Shown: positions 33,908-42,695 of the stretch, piece by piece
Layout of the letters: the number at the start of each line of letters is the position of its first letter
Position numbering within the stretch: the first letter of the stretch is position 1
DNA from: Lichenicoccus sp963693035
Lineage (GTDB): Bacteria > Pseudomonadota > Alphaproteobacteria > Acetobacterales > Acetobacteraceae
Direction of reading: 5' to 3'
NCBI GenBank assembly: GCA_963693035.2
Contig: CAXMMQ010000006.1
Span: 1 to 64,000, forward strand
DNA: 64,000 nt
Notes under the pieces: generated by a model
Database searches by the model: none
The model's input: only the letters and a program-made list of their open reading frames with translations
What the model was told of the DNA's origin: nothing
Position numbers and translations under genes: made by a program

Positions 33908-34982
33908 GGATCACGATGATGAACTCCATCGCCGCGGCGCGGCCGCTCGACGCCTCCTCGTAGAGCGCCGCGTAGGTGTCGCGGATGATCGCAAGCTTGC
34001 GGTCGACTGCGGCGCTCACCGTGCTGACGCGGAAAAGATCGAGTGCCGCAGTGTAGATGCGCGCGAGATAGACGTCCTCGGTGACCTGCAGCGCGTTGTC
34101 GACCTTTTCGGTCAGCTCGGTGACTTCGGCCACCAGCGTGTACAGCCGTCGCGCCAGGCTGGCGAAGCGGCGGGAGCTGAGCAGGCCGCCGATGCGCTGG
34201 GTCTTTTGCACCAGGCCGTACATGCTCGGCAGCTCGTCATCGAGCAGCTCGTCGTAGTAGCGCATTTCCAGCAACTGCGCGTTGGCGACCTCGATCACAT
34301 CAAGCACGTCTGAATCGCCGCGCGGCTCGTAGATGAAGGCGCGATCCCAGGTCAGTACGGCAAGATCGTCGGTATAGTACGAGAAGCGCTTGCGCAGCAG
34401 GTCGGCACGCGCTCCTTCCGAGAGCGGGCGTCTCTCGCCCGACAGCAGCGGCACCAGGTCGCAGCGTTCCATCAGGGCGACCGCGCTGATTGGAATGTCG
34501 AAAGCCCGGACCACGCCGACCAGGTAATCCTCCTGCAGGATCGACCGTGCCGGCCGGGTGAGCGCCGGTCCCAGCACCTCGTGCAGTTCCGCGTTCAGCC
34601 GGCTCCAGACCGGGTGTGGCGAGCCCGGTCCGATGGCGGCATCCACGGCGTTGAGCCGGTCGGTGAAGCCGGGCCAGTCGCAGCCCCCCGCGGTGACCGA
34701 GAAGGAAATGGTGAGCACGCCGAAATCGTACAGCCGCGCGGTCGCCGTCGCCGTCACCTCGTCGTCCGCGAGAGTGAGACGGACCGGTTCCAGCGGCAGC
34801 ACGAGCGGCGGCACGTCGTAGGAGATCGCCTTGGGCGAGGTGGCGCGCAACATCCCGCGGGCACTGCCGGCGCCGGTATGCAGGCGCCAGATCTCCTCGG
34901 CGCGCACCAGGTCGGCGGAATAGGCGAAATCGAACAGCCGATAGACGATGATCTCGGCATCGACGACCTGCAGCGCCGTCAA
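33867..34982 (-). CDS. RMD1/DUF155 family membrane protein
   Basis: A 371-residue protein with the RMD1/DUF155 layout: an N-terminal domain (VVDAEIIVYRLFDFAYSADL, then ATARLYDFGVLTISF), a central DUF155 core (ARSILQEDYLVGVV, then FSYYTDDLAVLTWDRAFIYE) and a single C-terminal membrane helix (MEFIIVILILAEVLLALL). Yeast relatives act in mitochondria; the bacterial role is unknown. TTG at 34982 is chosen because it starts right after the hss stop with GTAGG upstream; longer frames run into hss coding sequence. It is the last gene of odc-hss-RMD1. Confidence 0.82.
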   Translation of the reverse strand: MTALQVVDAEIIVYRLFDFAYSADLVRAEEIWRLHTGAGSARGMLRATSPKAISYDVPPLVLPLEPVRLTLADDEVTATATARLYDFGVLTISFSVTAGGCDWPGFTDRLNAVDAAIGPGSPHPVWSRLNAELHEVLGPALTRPARSILQEDYLVGVVRAFDIPISAVALMERCDLVPLLSGERRPLSEGARADLLRKRFSYYTDDLAVLTWDRAFIYEPRGDSDVLDVIEVANAQLLEMRYYDELLDDELPSMYGLVQKTQRIGGLLSSRRFASLARRLYTLVAEVTELTEKVDNALQVTEDVYLARIYTAALDLFRVSTVSAAVDRKLAIIRDTYAALYEEASSGRAAAMEFIIVILILAEVLLALLRD

Positions 34983-34986
34983 CTGC

Positions 34987-36384
34987 CTACACCCTGACGT
35001 TGCTAAACCGGAACGGATTGGCGCGGTCGAGATCCTCTGGAAACAGGCGAGCACGGTCCTGCAGCGGTGTCCATTCGGACCAGACGCCGACCAGCTCCCC
35101 GAGATAGGGCCGCATGATGTCGAGGATGCGCGCATGATCCAGCGCATCCGCCTCGACCAGCCCGGCGTGCGGATGCTCCATCGCCCAGACCATGCCGGCC
35201 AGCACCGCGGCGGTGACCTGCAGGCTGGTCGCGTTGTTGTACTGCACCAGGCGGCGAGCCTCCCCGATGGTCAGGCGCGAGCCGTACCAGTACGCGCCCC
35301 GCGCATGCCCGAGCAGCAGCACGCCGAGTTCGTCCATGCCAGAGCTGATTTCGTCCATCATCAGGCGCTGCGACGGCTGCAGGCGCCAGTTGCGCCCGGC
35401 GAGTTCATGGATCGACAGCACCGCGTCGTCGCACGGATGGTAGGCGTAATGCACCGTCGGGCGGTACAGCACATCGCGGCCGCTCCGCACCGTGTAGTAG
35501 TCGGCAATCGATATCGACTCGTTGTGGGTGATCAGGAAGCCTTGGAACGGGCCCTCGAGCGGCGTCCAGCTCCGCACGCGTACTGAGGCGCCCGGACGCA
35601 TCAGGTAGATCGCGGCGTCGCAGCCGAATTCGTGATGGCGGCCATCCGGCGGCAGGTCGCCCTCGTGCGTGCCCCAACCGAGTTCCGCCGGCTGGCAGCC
35701 TTCGCCGACGAAACCGTCGATCGACCAGGTATTGACGAACTCGCCGCGCTGCTTGGCGATGTTGCCAACCTGGGTGTCGCGCTCGGCGATATGGATGGCC
35801 TGAACGCCGAGTCGTTGCGCGAGCGCCGCCCACTCCGCGCGCGAGGCAGGAAGATCGGCGTTCGCCCCGACTTCGCGCGCGATATCGAGCAGCGCCTGCT
35901 TCACGAAATGCGAGACCAGGCCGGGATTGGCGCCATGCCCGACCACCGCGGTGGGTCCGGCCTCGGCGGCAAGCGCGATCGCCGACTCCCGCAGCGCGTA
36001 GTTCGAGCGCTGCGAGGGCGTCAGCGCCGGATCGGTGTAGCCGCCGGCCCAGGGCTCGATGCAGGTGTCGAGGTAGAGCGCGCCGCGCGCGCGACAGAGC
36101 GTGATCAGCGCGACCGAGGAGACGTCGACCGAGAGGTTGAGCAGGAAATCACCGGCCCCGAGCAGGGGTACGAGCACCTCGCGGTAATTCTGCCGGTCGA
36201 GCGGCCGCACCAGCGTGCGCACGCCGAGGGAAGCCGCGACCGCGCCGCCGCGTGCGTCGGCGGTGACGATGGTGATGCGCTCGCGCGGCATGTCGATATG
36301 CGACAGGATCAGCGGCAGCACGCCCTGCCCGATGCTGCCCAGCCCGAGCATGACGAGGCGGCCGCCGAATGCGACGTGGTGCAT
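34987..36384 (-). CDS. hss: Homospermidine synthase
   Basis: An NAD-dependent enzyme that makes sym-homospermidine from two putrescines (or putrescine and spermidine), a polyamine common in alphaproteobacteria. The 465-residue protein has a Rossmann N-terminus (GRLVMLGLGSIGQGVLPLIL), then YLDTCIEPWAGGYTD, VGHGANPGLVSHFVKQALLD, FGCDAAIYLMRPG, and FLITHNESISIADYYT. Length and order agree with bacterial HSS of the saccharopine dehydrogenase-like family. The gene lies 32 bases after the ornithine decarboxylase gene that supplies putrescine, in the same operon. Confidence 0.95.
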   Translation of the reverse strand: MHHVAFGGRLVMLGLGSIGQGVLPLILSHIDMPRERITIVTADARGGAVAASLGVRTLVRPLDRQNYREVLVPLLGAGDFLLNLSVDVSSVALITLCRARGALYLDTCIEPWAGGYTDPALTPSQRSNYALRESAIALAAEAGPTAVVGHGANPGLVSHFVKQALLDIAREVGANADLPASRAEWAALAQRLGVQAIHIAERDTQVGNIAKQRGEFVNTWSIDGFVGEGCQPAELGWGTHEGDLPPDGRHHEFGCDAAIYLMRPGASVRVRSWTPLEGPFQGFLITHNESISIADYYTVRSGRDVLYRPTVHYAYHPCDDAVLSIHELAGRNWRLQPSQRLMMDEISSGMDELGVLLLGHARGAYWYGSRLTIGEARRLVQYNNATSLQVTAAVLAGMVWAMEHPHAGLVEADALDHARILDIMRPYLGELVGVWSEWTPLQDRARLFPEDLDRANPFRFSNVRV

Positions 36385-36416
36385 GTCCTGAACTCCTGGA
36401 AGTCGCCCGACGGCGT

Positions 36417-37715
36417 TCAGGCGGCGAGCAAGTCTTCCCGGTAAACCCCGACGCTGTCCAGGCTCCCAGGCCCGTCCTCCGGCAGTTCGTCGTCCGGCCG
36501 CTCGTCGTCAGGCATCAGCGGCGGATCGCGCACCTCGACCATCTGCATCCGGTCGAAGCCGTTGAAGCCGGTTCGCAGGCAGGCCCCGTAGGCGCCGAGC
36601 TGGCCGATCTCGATCCAGTCCCCCTCGCCGATGTCGGCAGGCAGCAGGAACGGCCCGCGCATGACGTCGGCGCTGTCGCAGGTCGGACCGAAGAAACTGA
36701 ACTCCGCCAGCGGCTCGAGCGAAGCGGGCGCCTCCGGCCGCAGCATGCGCACCGGATAGCGGAAACCCAGCGCGCCCGCATCCGAGAGGCTGCCATAGAC
36801 ACCGTCATTGATGTAGAGCGCGCCGTCGCGGCGCATCTGCACCTGCACCACCACCGAGGCCCCGGAGGCGACCAGGGCACGGCCGGGCTCGGCCCAAAGC
36901 CGGGTCGCGGGCGGCAGGCCGAGGGCGGCGAACGCCCGCTCGATCTCGGCGAAATATGCCTGCAGCGGCGGCGGCGTCAGGCCGGGATAGGCGACCGGAT
37001 AGCCGCCTCCGACATCGACGATATCGACAGGCACGCCGGACGCCCGGATCGCGGCGCCGGCGAGCACCATGGCGCGCGCCCAGGCGGACGGGCCCATGCA
37101 TTGCGAGCCGACATGGAACGAGACACCGAGCCGAGCCGCATGCGGCCGGGCCGCACGGAGCAGCAGCGCCGCGTCCTCGACGGAGGCACCGAACTTGCCG
37201 GACAGGTCAAGCAGGGCGTCGCCCTTCGGCAACGCCAGGCGCACCACCAGTCCCAGATCATCCCCGGCAGCCGCTCCGATCTCGTGCAGGATCTTGTCGA
37301 GCTCGCCCATGCTGTCGAGCACGAAGTCTCGCACGCCCTGGGGTCCCCAGGCCTCGCGGATCGCCGCGCGCGACTTCACCGGATGCATGAAGTGGATCGC
37401 GGCCGACGGGAACATCCGACGGACCAGAGCCACCTCGCCCGGCGAGGCGCAGTCGAAATGGCGCACCCCGCCCTCCCAGACCGCCTGGAGTGCGCGCGGC
37501 TCGGGATTGCACTTCACCGCGTACAGCACGTCGCCGTCGAACCCGGCGACGAACGCGCGGCTCGCCCGCACGATCGCGTCCGGCCGCAGCGCGTGCAGCG
37601 GCTCCGACGGCTGCTCGGCGGCGACCACCTCGTCGAGGGCGGGCAGGAGGACGGACCGGGTCTCGGCATCGAGACGCAGGACCGAGAACGCGGTGCGGGC
37701 ACCGAGATGCGACAT
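36417..37715 (-). CDS. Ornithine decarboxylase (PLP fold type III)
   Basis: Converts ornithine to putrescine using pyridoxal phosphate. The 432-residue protein is of the alanine-racemase fold group. The PLP lysine is Lys68 in LYAVKCNPEP. Other landmarks are HFDCASPGE, VSFHVGSQCMGPSAW, the phosphate loop DVGGGYP, AEPGRALVASG and the late FFGPTCDSADVM with the catalytic cysteine. The C-terminal 25 residues are acidic. Lysine or diamino acid decarboxylation cannot be ruled out, but the neighbouring homospermidine synthase favours ornithine. A 390-base leader with a possible peptide precedes it, and hss follows in the operon. Confidence 0.92.
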   Translation of the reverse strand: MSHLGARTAFSVLRLDAETRSVLLPALDEVVAAEQPSEPLHALRPDAIVRASRAFVAGFDGDVLYAVKCNPEPRALQAVWEGGVRHFDCASPGEVALVRRMFPSAAIHFMHPVKSRAAIREAWGPQGVRDFVLDSMGELDKILHEIGAAAGDDLGLVVRLALPKGDALLDLSGKFGASVEDAALLLRAARPHAARLGVSFHVGSQCMGPSAWARAMVLAGAAIRASGVPVDIVDVGGGYPVAYPGLTPPPLQAYFAEIERAFAALGLPPATRLWAEPGRALVASGASVVVQVQMRRDGALYINDGVYGSLSDAGALGFRYPVRMLRPEAPASLEPLAEFSFFGPTCDSADVMRGPFLLPADIGEGDWIEIGQLGAYGACLRTGFNGFDRMQMVEVRDPPLMPDDERPDDELPEDGPGSLDSVGVYREDLLAA

Positions 37716-38076
37716 TGGCGGGGCTCACGATCGGACAGGGCACACGCATGGTGTGCGGATCACAGTCAGCGCGCAGGTTCGGCCGGAGCCGGACGCGCAG
37801 GCGGATGGTGTCAGGCCCCGATGCTGAGAAGCACCGAAGCCCTGGCTGTGATGATGTCGCGATGGCTGGGCATCGCAGCGGACCGAAGCAACAACATGGG
37901 CGGCTCCCTAACGACCCCGGTCCGTGCAGGCCGGCTCGGACGAAAAGGACGCGATACGTCGTAGCTGTGCCCCCAGACGGGAGGGCTCGCGGCTCGTGCG
38001 ATTTGCGTCAAGCACCCCGCCGGTTGGCAACCAGCCCGGAAGGGATCGCGGATATAGAGGGAGCGAAGTGTAATGC
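37716..38076 (-). promoter_or_regulatory. Long untranslated leader of the ornithine decarboxylase operon (speF-leader-like)
   Basis: Between speB and the decarboxylase lie 393 bases with only a 28-codon ORF. Rfam lists a 'speF' leader RNA upstream of alphaproteobacterial ornithine decarboxylase genes, of about this length. Position, size and gene context fit, but I could not check the structure. Several self-complementary GC-rich runs are present (for example around the CCGGCGGGG near 38020). The assignment is inference from context. Confidence 0.35.
37811..37897 (-). CDS. Candidate leader peptide upstream of ornithine decarboxylase
   Basis: A 28-codon ORF, MLLLRSAAMPSHRDIITARA then SVLLSIGA, preceded by TAGGGAG six bases before its ATG, which is a better ribosome site than many genes here. 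It ends 95 bases before the decarboxylase ATG. In enterobacteria a leader peptide controls speF through ornithine-dependent ribosome arrest; this peptide has no clear sequence similarity to that one. Whether it is translated is unknown. Confidence 0.35.
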   Translation of the reverse strand: MLLLRSAAMPSHRDIITARASVLLSIGA

Positions 38077-38097
38077 GCCATGCAAAAAATGCATGGC
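38077..38097 (-). terminator. Palindromic hairpin after speB
   Basis: GCCATGCA and TGCATGGC form a perfect eight-base stem around a five-base loop (AAAAA on plus, TTTTT on minus), 12 bases past the speB stop. No T-run follows, so it may be a processing or factor-dependent site rather than a strict intrinsic terminator. Confidence 0.45.
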
Positions 38098-38108
38098 AGC
38101 CAAGCTTA

Positions 38109-38996
38109 TCAGCCAACCAGGGCCAGATACTCCCAGACCACCGTCGCCGCCGCGAGCGCGGTGATCTCGGCGACATCGTAGGCCGGCGCCACCTCGACGA
38201 CGTCCATGCCGACGAACGCCAAGCCGTGCAGCCGGCGCAGGATCGCCTGCATGTGCCAACTGGCAAGCCCGCCCACCTCGGGCGTCCCGGTCCCGGGCGC
38301 GAAAGCGGGATCGAGCGCGTCGATGTCGAAGCTGAGATAGGTGGCGGCGCCGCCGGCGACGGCACGGATGCGCTCGGCAACCGCGACGGGCCCGATCTCG
38401 TGCACCTCCTGCGCGGTCAGGACGGTGACCCCCTGGCCCAGCGTCCAGTCCCAGACCTCGCGCTGCACCGGCGAACGGATGCCGACCTGGATGGTGCGAT
38501 GCGGTTCGATCAGGCCTTCGCGGATCGCGTGGTAGAACGGCGAGCCGTGGCCATAGGCCTGGCCGAAGCTATCCGGCCAGGTGTCGACATGCGCGTCGAA
38601 ATGCACCAGCGCGACCGGGGCACCAAGCCGAGCGGACAGCGCACGCAGCAGCGGCAGGGTGATGCCATGCTCGCCGCCGAGGGCCAGCAGATGCGGGCAG
38701 GCAGCGGCCTGCTGCTCGATCAGCCTCAGGCTCATCGGAAGATCGCCCAGCGCCACCTGGAAATCGCCGATATCCGAGAGCGACAGCGTCGCGGGATCGA
38801 CCCAGGACTGCGGGTGCGCGCCATCGACCAGCATGCGGCTCGCATGCCGGATCGCCTGCGGTCCGAACCGGGCACCGGGGCGGTTGGTGACGCCGATATC
38901 GAGCGGGATGCCGGCGACCGTGAAGGCGGCGCCGGTATCACGGCGCTGCACGCCCAGGAACGCAGGCGAGATCGCGAAGGTCGGAATCCCCGTCAT
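38109..38996 (-). CDS. speB: Agmatinase family ureohydrolase
   Basis: Hydrolyses agmatine to putrescine and urea, an alternative putrescine supply to ornithine decarboxylase. The 295-residue protein shows all ureohydrolase manganese motifs: GGEHGITLPL, VHFDAHVDTW and YLSFDIDALDPAFAPGTGTP. The RFGPQAIRHASRM motif is also typical. ATG at 38996 is chosen because GAGGGAAC lies seven bases upstream; an upstream frame extension lacks this. Guanidinobutyrase activity is possible, but the adjacent polyamine genes favour agmatine. It precedes the ornithine decarboxylase operon on the same strand. Confidence 0.9.
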   Translation of the reverse strand: MTGIPTFAISPAFLGVQRRDTGAAFTVAGIPLDIGVTNRPGARFGPQAIRHASRMLVDGAHPQSWVDPATLSLSDIGDFQVALGDLPMSLRLIEQQAAACPHLLALGGEHGITLPLLRALSARLGAPVALVHFDAHVDTWPDSFGQAYGHGSPFYHAIREGLIEPHRTIQVGIRSPVQREVWDWTLGQGVTVLTAQEVHEIGPVAVAERIRAVAGGAATYLSFDIDALDPAFAPGTGTPEVGGLASWHMQAILRRLHGLAFVGMDVVEVAPAYDVAEITALAAATVVWEYLALVG

Positions 38997-39197
38997 GGCC
39001 GTTCCCTCTGCATTCGGCGGCTTCAGCGACCGCGCAACAATCCTGCCCAGTCCGGGCCCCACACGAAGCATGACACATTGATGAAGTTGCCCTGCGGCAG
39101 GGTCCTCAGCACCGCCGGTTGCGGATAGGCTCGGATACCAGAGCGTTGATCGCGCGTCCCGGCAATCGGGGCATTTTCAGAGCAGAGGTCCGAATTC

Positions 39198-40127
39198 ATG
39201 ACGAGTGACGGATCGGTCGCCGAGACTATCGCCGGAAGTCACGCGGGCCGCCTGCAGATCGAACGCCTGCGCGCCGATTTCCTGGATAGCTGGGACGAAG
39301 AACTCGAAGCCGAGATGGACGACGGCCGCAGCACCGGCACGGAAGGCGGCTCGACGCTGCCGAGGCGGACCTATTTCCGCGAGTTGTTCCGCCTGCAGGG
39401 CGAGCTGGTCAAGCTGCAGGACTGGGTCGCCCATACCGGCCAGAAGCTGGTGGTGATCTTCGAAGGCCGCGATGCCGCCGGCAAGGGTGGCGTCATCAAG
39501 CGCATCACCCAGCGGCTCAACCCGCGCATCTGCCGCACGGCGGCACTCCCCGCGCCGAACGACCGCGAACGCACGCAATGGTATTTCCAGCGCTACGTGG
39601 CGCATCTGCCGGCTGCCGGCGAGATCGTGCTGTTCGACCGCTCCTGGTACAACCGGTCCGGCGTCGAGCGCGTCATGGGTTTCTGCTCCGAGGACGAATA
39701 TCGGACGTTTCTGGGCATGGTGCCGGAGTTCGAGCGGATGCTGACCCGAAGCGGCATCAAGCTGGTGAAATACTGGTTCTCGATCACCGACCAGGAGCAG
39801 GGCGCACGTTTTCGCGCCCGCATCGAGGATCCGCTTAAGCAGTGGAAACTCAGCCCGATGGACCTGGAAAGCCGGAGCCGCTGGGAAGCCTATACGCTCG
39901 CCAAGGAGATCACCCTCCAGCACACCCATACTCCCGAGGCGCCCTGGTGGGTCGTCCAGGCGGTGGACAAGAAGCGGGCGCGATTGAACTGTATCACCCA
40001 CCTGCTCGGCCAGTTGCCGTATCACGAAATCGAGCGGCCTTCGATCGATCTTCCGGAGCGCGTCTTCCATGCGGACTATGTCCGCCGCCCGGTATCCGCC
40101 GAGATGATCGTGCCTGAAACCTATTAG
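39198..40127 (+). CDS. ppk2: Polyphosphate kinase 2
   Basis: PPK2 moves phosphate between polyphosphate and nucleotides. The 309-residue one-domain protein carries the Walker A motif GRDAAGKGG (residues 90-98), the lid and Walker B region LFDRSWYNRSGVERVMGF and the late QAVDKKRARLNCITHLL. The length and the RDAAGKGG form suit a class I enzyme, which mainly makes GTP or ATP from polyphosphate, but subclass cannot be proved. First gene of a four-gene operon, nine bases before the MFS gene. The upstream 126 bases are non-coding. A Pho-box was not evident. Confidence 0.95.
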   Translation: MTSDGSVAETIAGSHAGRLQIERLRADFLDSWDEELEAEMDDGRSTGTEGGSTLPRRTYFRELFRLQGELVKLQDWVAHTGQKLVVIFEGRDAAGKGGVIKRITQRLNPRICRTAALPAPNDRERTQWYFQRYVAHLPAAGEIVLFDRSWYNRSGVERVMGFCSEDEYRTFLGMVPEFERMLTRSGIKLVKYWFSITDQEQGARFRARIEDPLKQWKLSPMDLESRSRWEAYTLAKEITLQHTHTPEAPWWVVQAVDKKRARLNCITHLLGQLPYHEIERPSIDLPERVFHADYVRRPVSAEMIVPETY

Positions 40128-40136
40128 GACAGCGGC

Positions 40137-41618
40137 ATGACCGACATCGGCGACATCCTGCGCGACCCGGGGCTGCGGCCCGGCCATCGAACAGTGCAGC
40201 ACTACATCGACGAGCGCCCGGTCTGGTCGGACGGGACCGCTCTACCCAGCGTGCCGATGACCTCGATGCAGTGGCGCATCTGGTCGCTCGCCGCCGCCGG
40301 CAAGTTCTTCGAGGGCTTCGTCGTCTTCATGACCGGCGTGGCACTGCCGCTGATCGCACGCGAGTTCGGCATCGGCGCCTCGCAGGACGGCTTCATCAGC
40401 GCCGCCAGCCTGTTCGGAATCCTGGTCGGCGCCGTCGGGCTGGGCGGCATGTCGGACCGGTTCGGGCGCAAGCGGATGTTCATCGTCGAGATGATCATCT
40501 TCTGCGCCTTTCTGATGCTGCTAATCCTGTGCACCAACTTCCCCTCCCTGGTGATCTGCCTGTTCGGGCTTGGCGTTGCACTCGGCTGCGACTATCCGAC
40601 CGCTCACATGATCATCTCGGAGAGTATCCCGAGCCTCAGCCGCGGCAAGCTGGTGCTGGCGGCGTTCGGCTTCCAGGCGCTGGGCGCGCTGGCAGGCACC
40701 GGCGTCGGCTTCGCGGTGCTGTCGCTGCATCCGACGCTGGATGCCTGGCGCTGGATGTATGCGACCGCGATCCTGCCGGCGCTGGCGGTGACGATCGGAC
40801 GCTTCTACATCACCGAGAGCGCCAACTGGCTGCATATCCGCGGGCTGGTGGACCGCGCCGAGGATCAGGCGCGCAAGCTGCTGTTCCGCAAGCCGCTCTA
40901 TCCCCCGGACATCAAGCTCGGCCGCGATGCGCGCCCGAGCGCGCACGGCGGTGGCCAGAGCTTCGCGGCGTTGTTCCGTGGCCGCAACACGCGCGCCACC
41001 GTGCTCGCCTCGGTGCCGTGGTTCTTGCAGGATCTGGGCACCTACGGCATCGGCATCTTCACGCCGACGATCCTGGCGGCCGCCATCGGGCACAAGGCCG
41101 ACCACGTGCGCAGTGTCACCGACATCATCCTCAACGACATCCTGGCCGCCAAGGGCGCTGCCCTGATCACGACATTGCTGATCGTGGGCATCATCTTCGC
41201 GGTCATCCTCGCCGACCGCGTCGGACGCATCATCCTGCAGGTGGTGGGCTTCATCGGTTGCGCCGCGGGATTGCTGGTCGCGTCGTTCGCCGGCGGCTTC
41301 ACCGGCTCCGCGCACACGACGATGATCTTCACCGGCTTCATGCTGTTCAACTTCATGACCAATCTCGGCCCGAACGCGCAGACCTACCTGCTCGCCGGCG
41401 AGGTGTTTCCGACCGCGATCCGCGGCACCGGCGCCGGGTTCGCCGCCGCCTTCGGCAAGATCGGCGCGGTGGCGACGGCGTTCCTGTTCCCGATCCTGCT
41501 GGTCGCGATCGGCACCACGCCGCTGCTGTATATCCTGGTCGCGACCTCGGTGCTGGGTGCGGCGGTCACCTGGATGTTCCGCATCGAAACCACCGGCGTG
41601 AACCTCGAGGACATCTGA
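40137..41618 (+). CDS. MFS transporter, Pho84-like phosphate/proton symporter candidate
   Basis: A 493-residue carrier with twelve expected membrane helices and a cytoplasmic N-terminal tail of about 45 residues. MFS motif A is GGMSDRFGRKRMF. The motif GLGVALGCDYPTAHMIISES is close to the GGDYPLSA..SE signature of the phosphate/proton symporter group (Pho84/PHS). The second half has ILADRVGRIILQ and LAGEVFPTAIRGTGAGF. A sugar or aromatic-acid porter is the alternative by general fold, but sitting between ppk2 and pstS supports phosphate. It ends three bases before pstS. Confidence 0.8.
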   Translation: MTDIGDILRDPGLRPGHRTVQHYIDERPVWSDGTALPSVPMTSMQWRIWSLAAAGKFFEGFVVFMTGVALPLIAREFGIGASQDGFISAASLFGILVGAVGLGGMSDRFGRKRMFIVEMIIFCAFLMLLILCTNFPSLVICLFGLGVALGCDYPTAHMIISESIPSLSRGKLVLAAFGFQALGALAGTGVGFAVLSLHPTLDAWRWMYATAILPALAVTIGRFYITESANWLHIRGLVDRAEDQARKLLFRKPLYPPDIKLGRDARPSAHGGGQSFAALFRGRNTRATVLASVPWFLQDLGTYGIGIFTPTILAAAIGHKADHVRSVTDIILNDILAAKGAALITTLLIVGIIFAVILADRVGRIILQVVGFIGCAAGLLVASFAGGFTGSAHTTMIFTGFMLFNFMTNLGPNAQTYLLAGEVFPTAIRGTGAGFAAAFGKIGAVATAFLFPILLVAIGTTPLLYILVATSVLGAAVTWMFRIETTGVNLEDI

Positions 41619-41621
41619 AGC

Positions 41622-42695
41622 ATGCGCGCACGCCTCCCTCGAACGCGCGTCGCGGCCACCGCCGCCGCGTTGCTCCTGCTGACCTCGACCGCCCGGGGTG
41701 CCGACCTCATCGTCACCGAAACCGGGTCGACGCTGATGCACCCGCTGTTCGACCTGTGGGCGGCCGGCTACGCCGCGCATCATCCCGGAGTGCATGTCTC
41801 CACCGCCGGCACCGGATCGGGGATCGGAATGCAGCAGGCGCTGGCCGGACAGGTGATCATCGGCGCCTCGGACGCCACCCTGTCGGATGCGCAGGCGTCG
41901 GACAATCCGGCCTTCGTCGACATCGCCATGGCGATCTCGGCGCAGAGTGTCGCGGTCAATCTGCCCGGCCTCGCCAAGCCGCTGCAACTCGACGGCCCGA
42001 CCCTCGCGGGGATCTATGCCGGCTCGATCCGGCAGTGGGATGCCGCCGCAATCGCGGCGCTCAATCCCGGTATTCCGCTGCCGCACCATGCGATCGTGCC
42101 GGTGCGGCGCAGCGACGGCTCCGGCGACAGCTTCATCTTCACCCAGTTCCTCAGTTTCTCCACCCCGTCCTGGGACAGCCAGACCGGCTACGCCACAAGT
42201 CCCGACTGGCCGAAGGTCGCCGGCACCCTCGACGTGCCTGGCAATCTCGGCATGGTACACGCTTTGCAATCAACGCCGTTCTCGATCGGCTATGTCGGCA
42301 TCAGCAGCGACCTCGGACCGCTCAGTACCGTCGCCCTGAAGAACGCCGATGGGAATTTCGTGCTGCCGACCCGTGAGACCATCATCGCCGGTGCCGCCGG
42401 GCTGGCGGCGCGCACGCCAACGGATGAACGGCTCAGCCTCATTTTCGCGCCCGGCCCGATCGCCTATCCGCTGGTGAACTATGAATACGCCGTGGTCTCG
42501 ACGCGCCAGCCGGACGAGCGCACCGCCGCCGCGCTGCGACGCTTCCTGCTGTGGTCGATCGAGCCGTCGGAGGACAAGCAGGCGCTGCTGGACCGGGTAC
42601 GGTTCGTGCCGCTGCCGCCGCATACCTGGGAACTCTCGCAGGCGCAGATCCAGCGCATCGCCGCACGGCCGCAGCGATCGGCGGCGGTGCAATGA
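41622..42695 (+). CDS. pstS: PstS-like phosphate-binding periplasmic protein
   Basis: A 357-residue periplasmic binding protein. A signal peptide (ATAAALLLLTSTARGA) is followed by the PstS-type motifs: ETGSTLMHPLFDLWAAGY, STAGTGSGIGMQQALAGQV, IGASDATLS, then PVRRSDGSGDSFIFTQFL, which binds phosphate. No pstC, pstA or pstB is nearby, so it is an orphan binding protein. In this operon it may sense or deliver phosphate to the MFS carrier, or serve a Pst transporter elsewhere. Its TGA overlaps the next ATG (ATGA). Confidence 0.88.
   Translation: MRARLPRTRVAATAAALLLLTSTARGADLIVTETGSTLMHPLFDLWAAGYAAHHPGVHVSTAGTGSGIGMQQALAGQVIIGASDATLSDAQASDNPAFVDIAMAISAQSVAVNLPGLAKPLQLDGPTLAGIYAGSIRQWDAAAIAALNPGIPLPHHAIVPVRRSDGSGDSFIFTQFLSFSTPSWDSQTGYATSPDWPKVAGTLDVPGNLGMVHALQSTPFSIGYVGISSDLGPLSTVALKNADGNFVLPTRETIIAGAAGLAARTPTDERLSLIFAPGPIAYPLVNYEYAVVSTRQPDERTAAALRRFLLWSIEPSEDKQALLDRVRFVPLPPHTWELSQAQIQRIAARPQRSAAVQ

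Noticed and set aside
40271..42376. 701-codon plus-strand ORF and a 582-codon minus-strand ORF over the MFS and pstS genes
   Set aside because: Both are out-of-frame shadows. The MFS and PstS frames have membrane helices, a signal peptide and family motifs.
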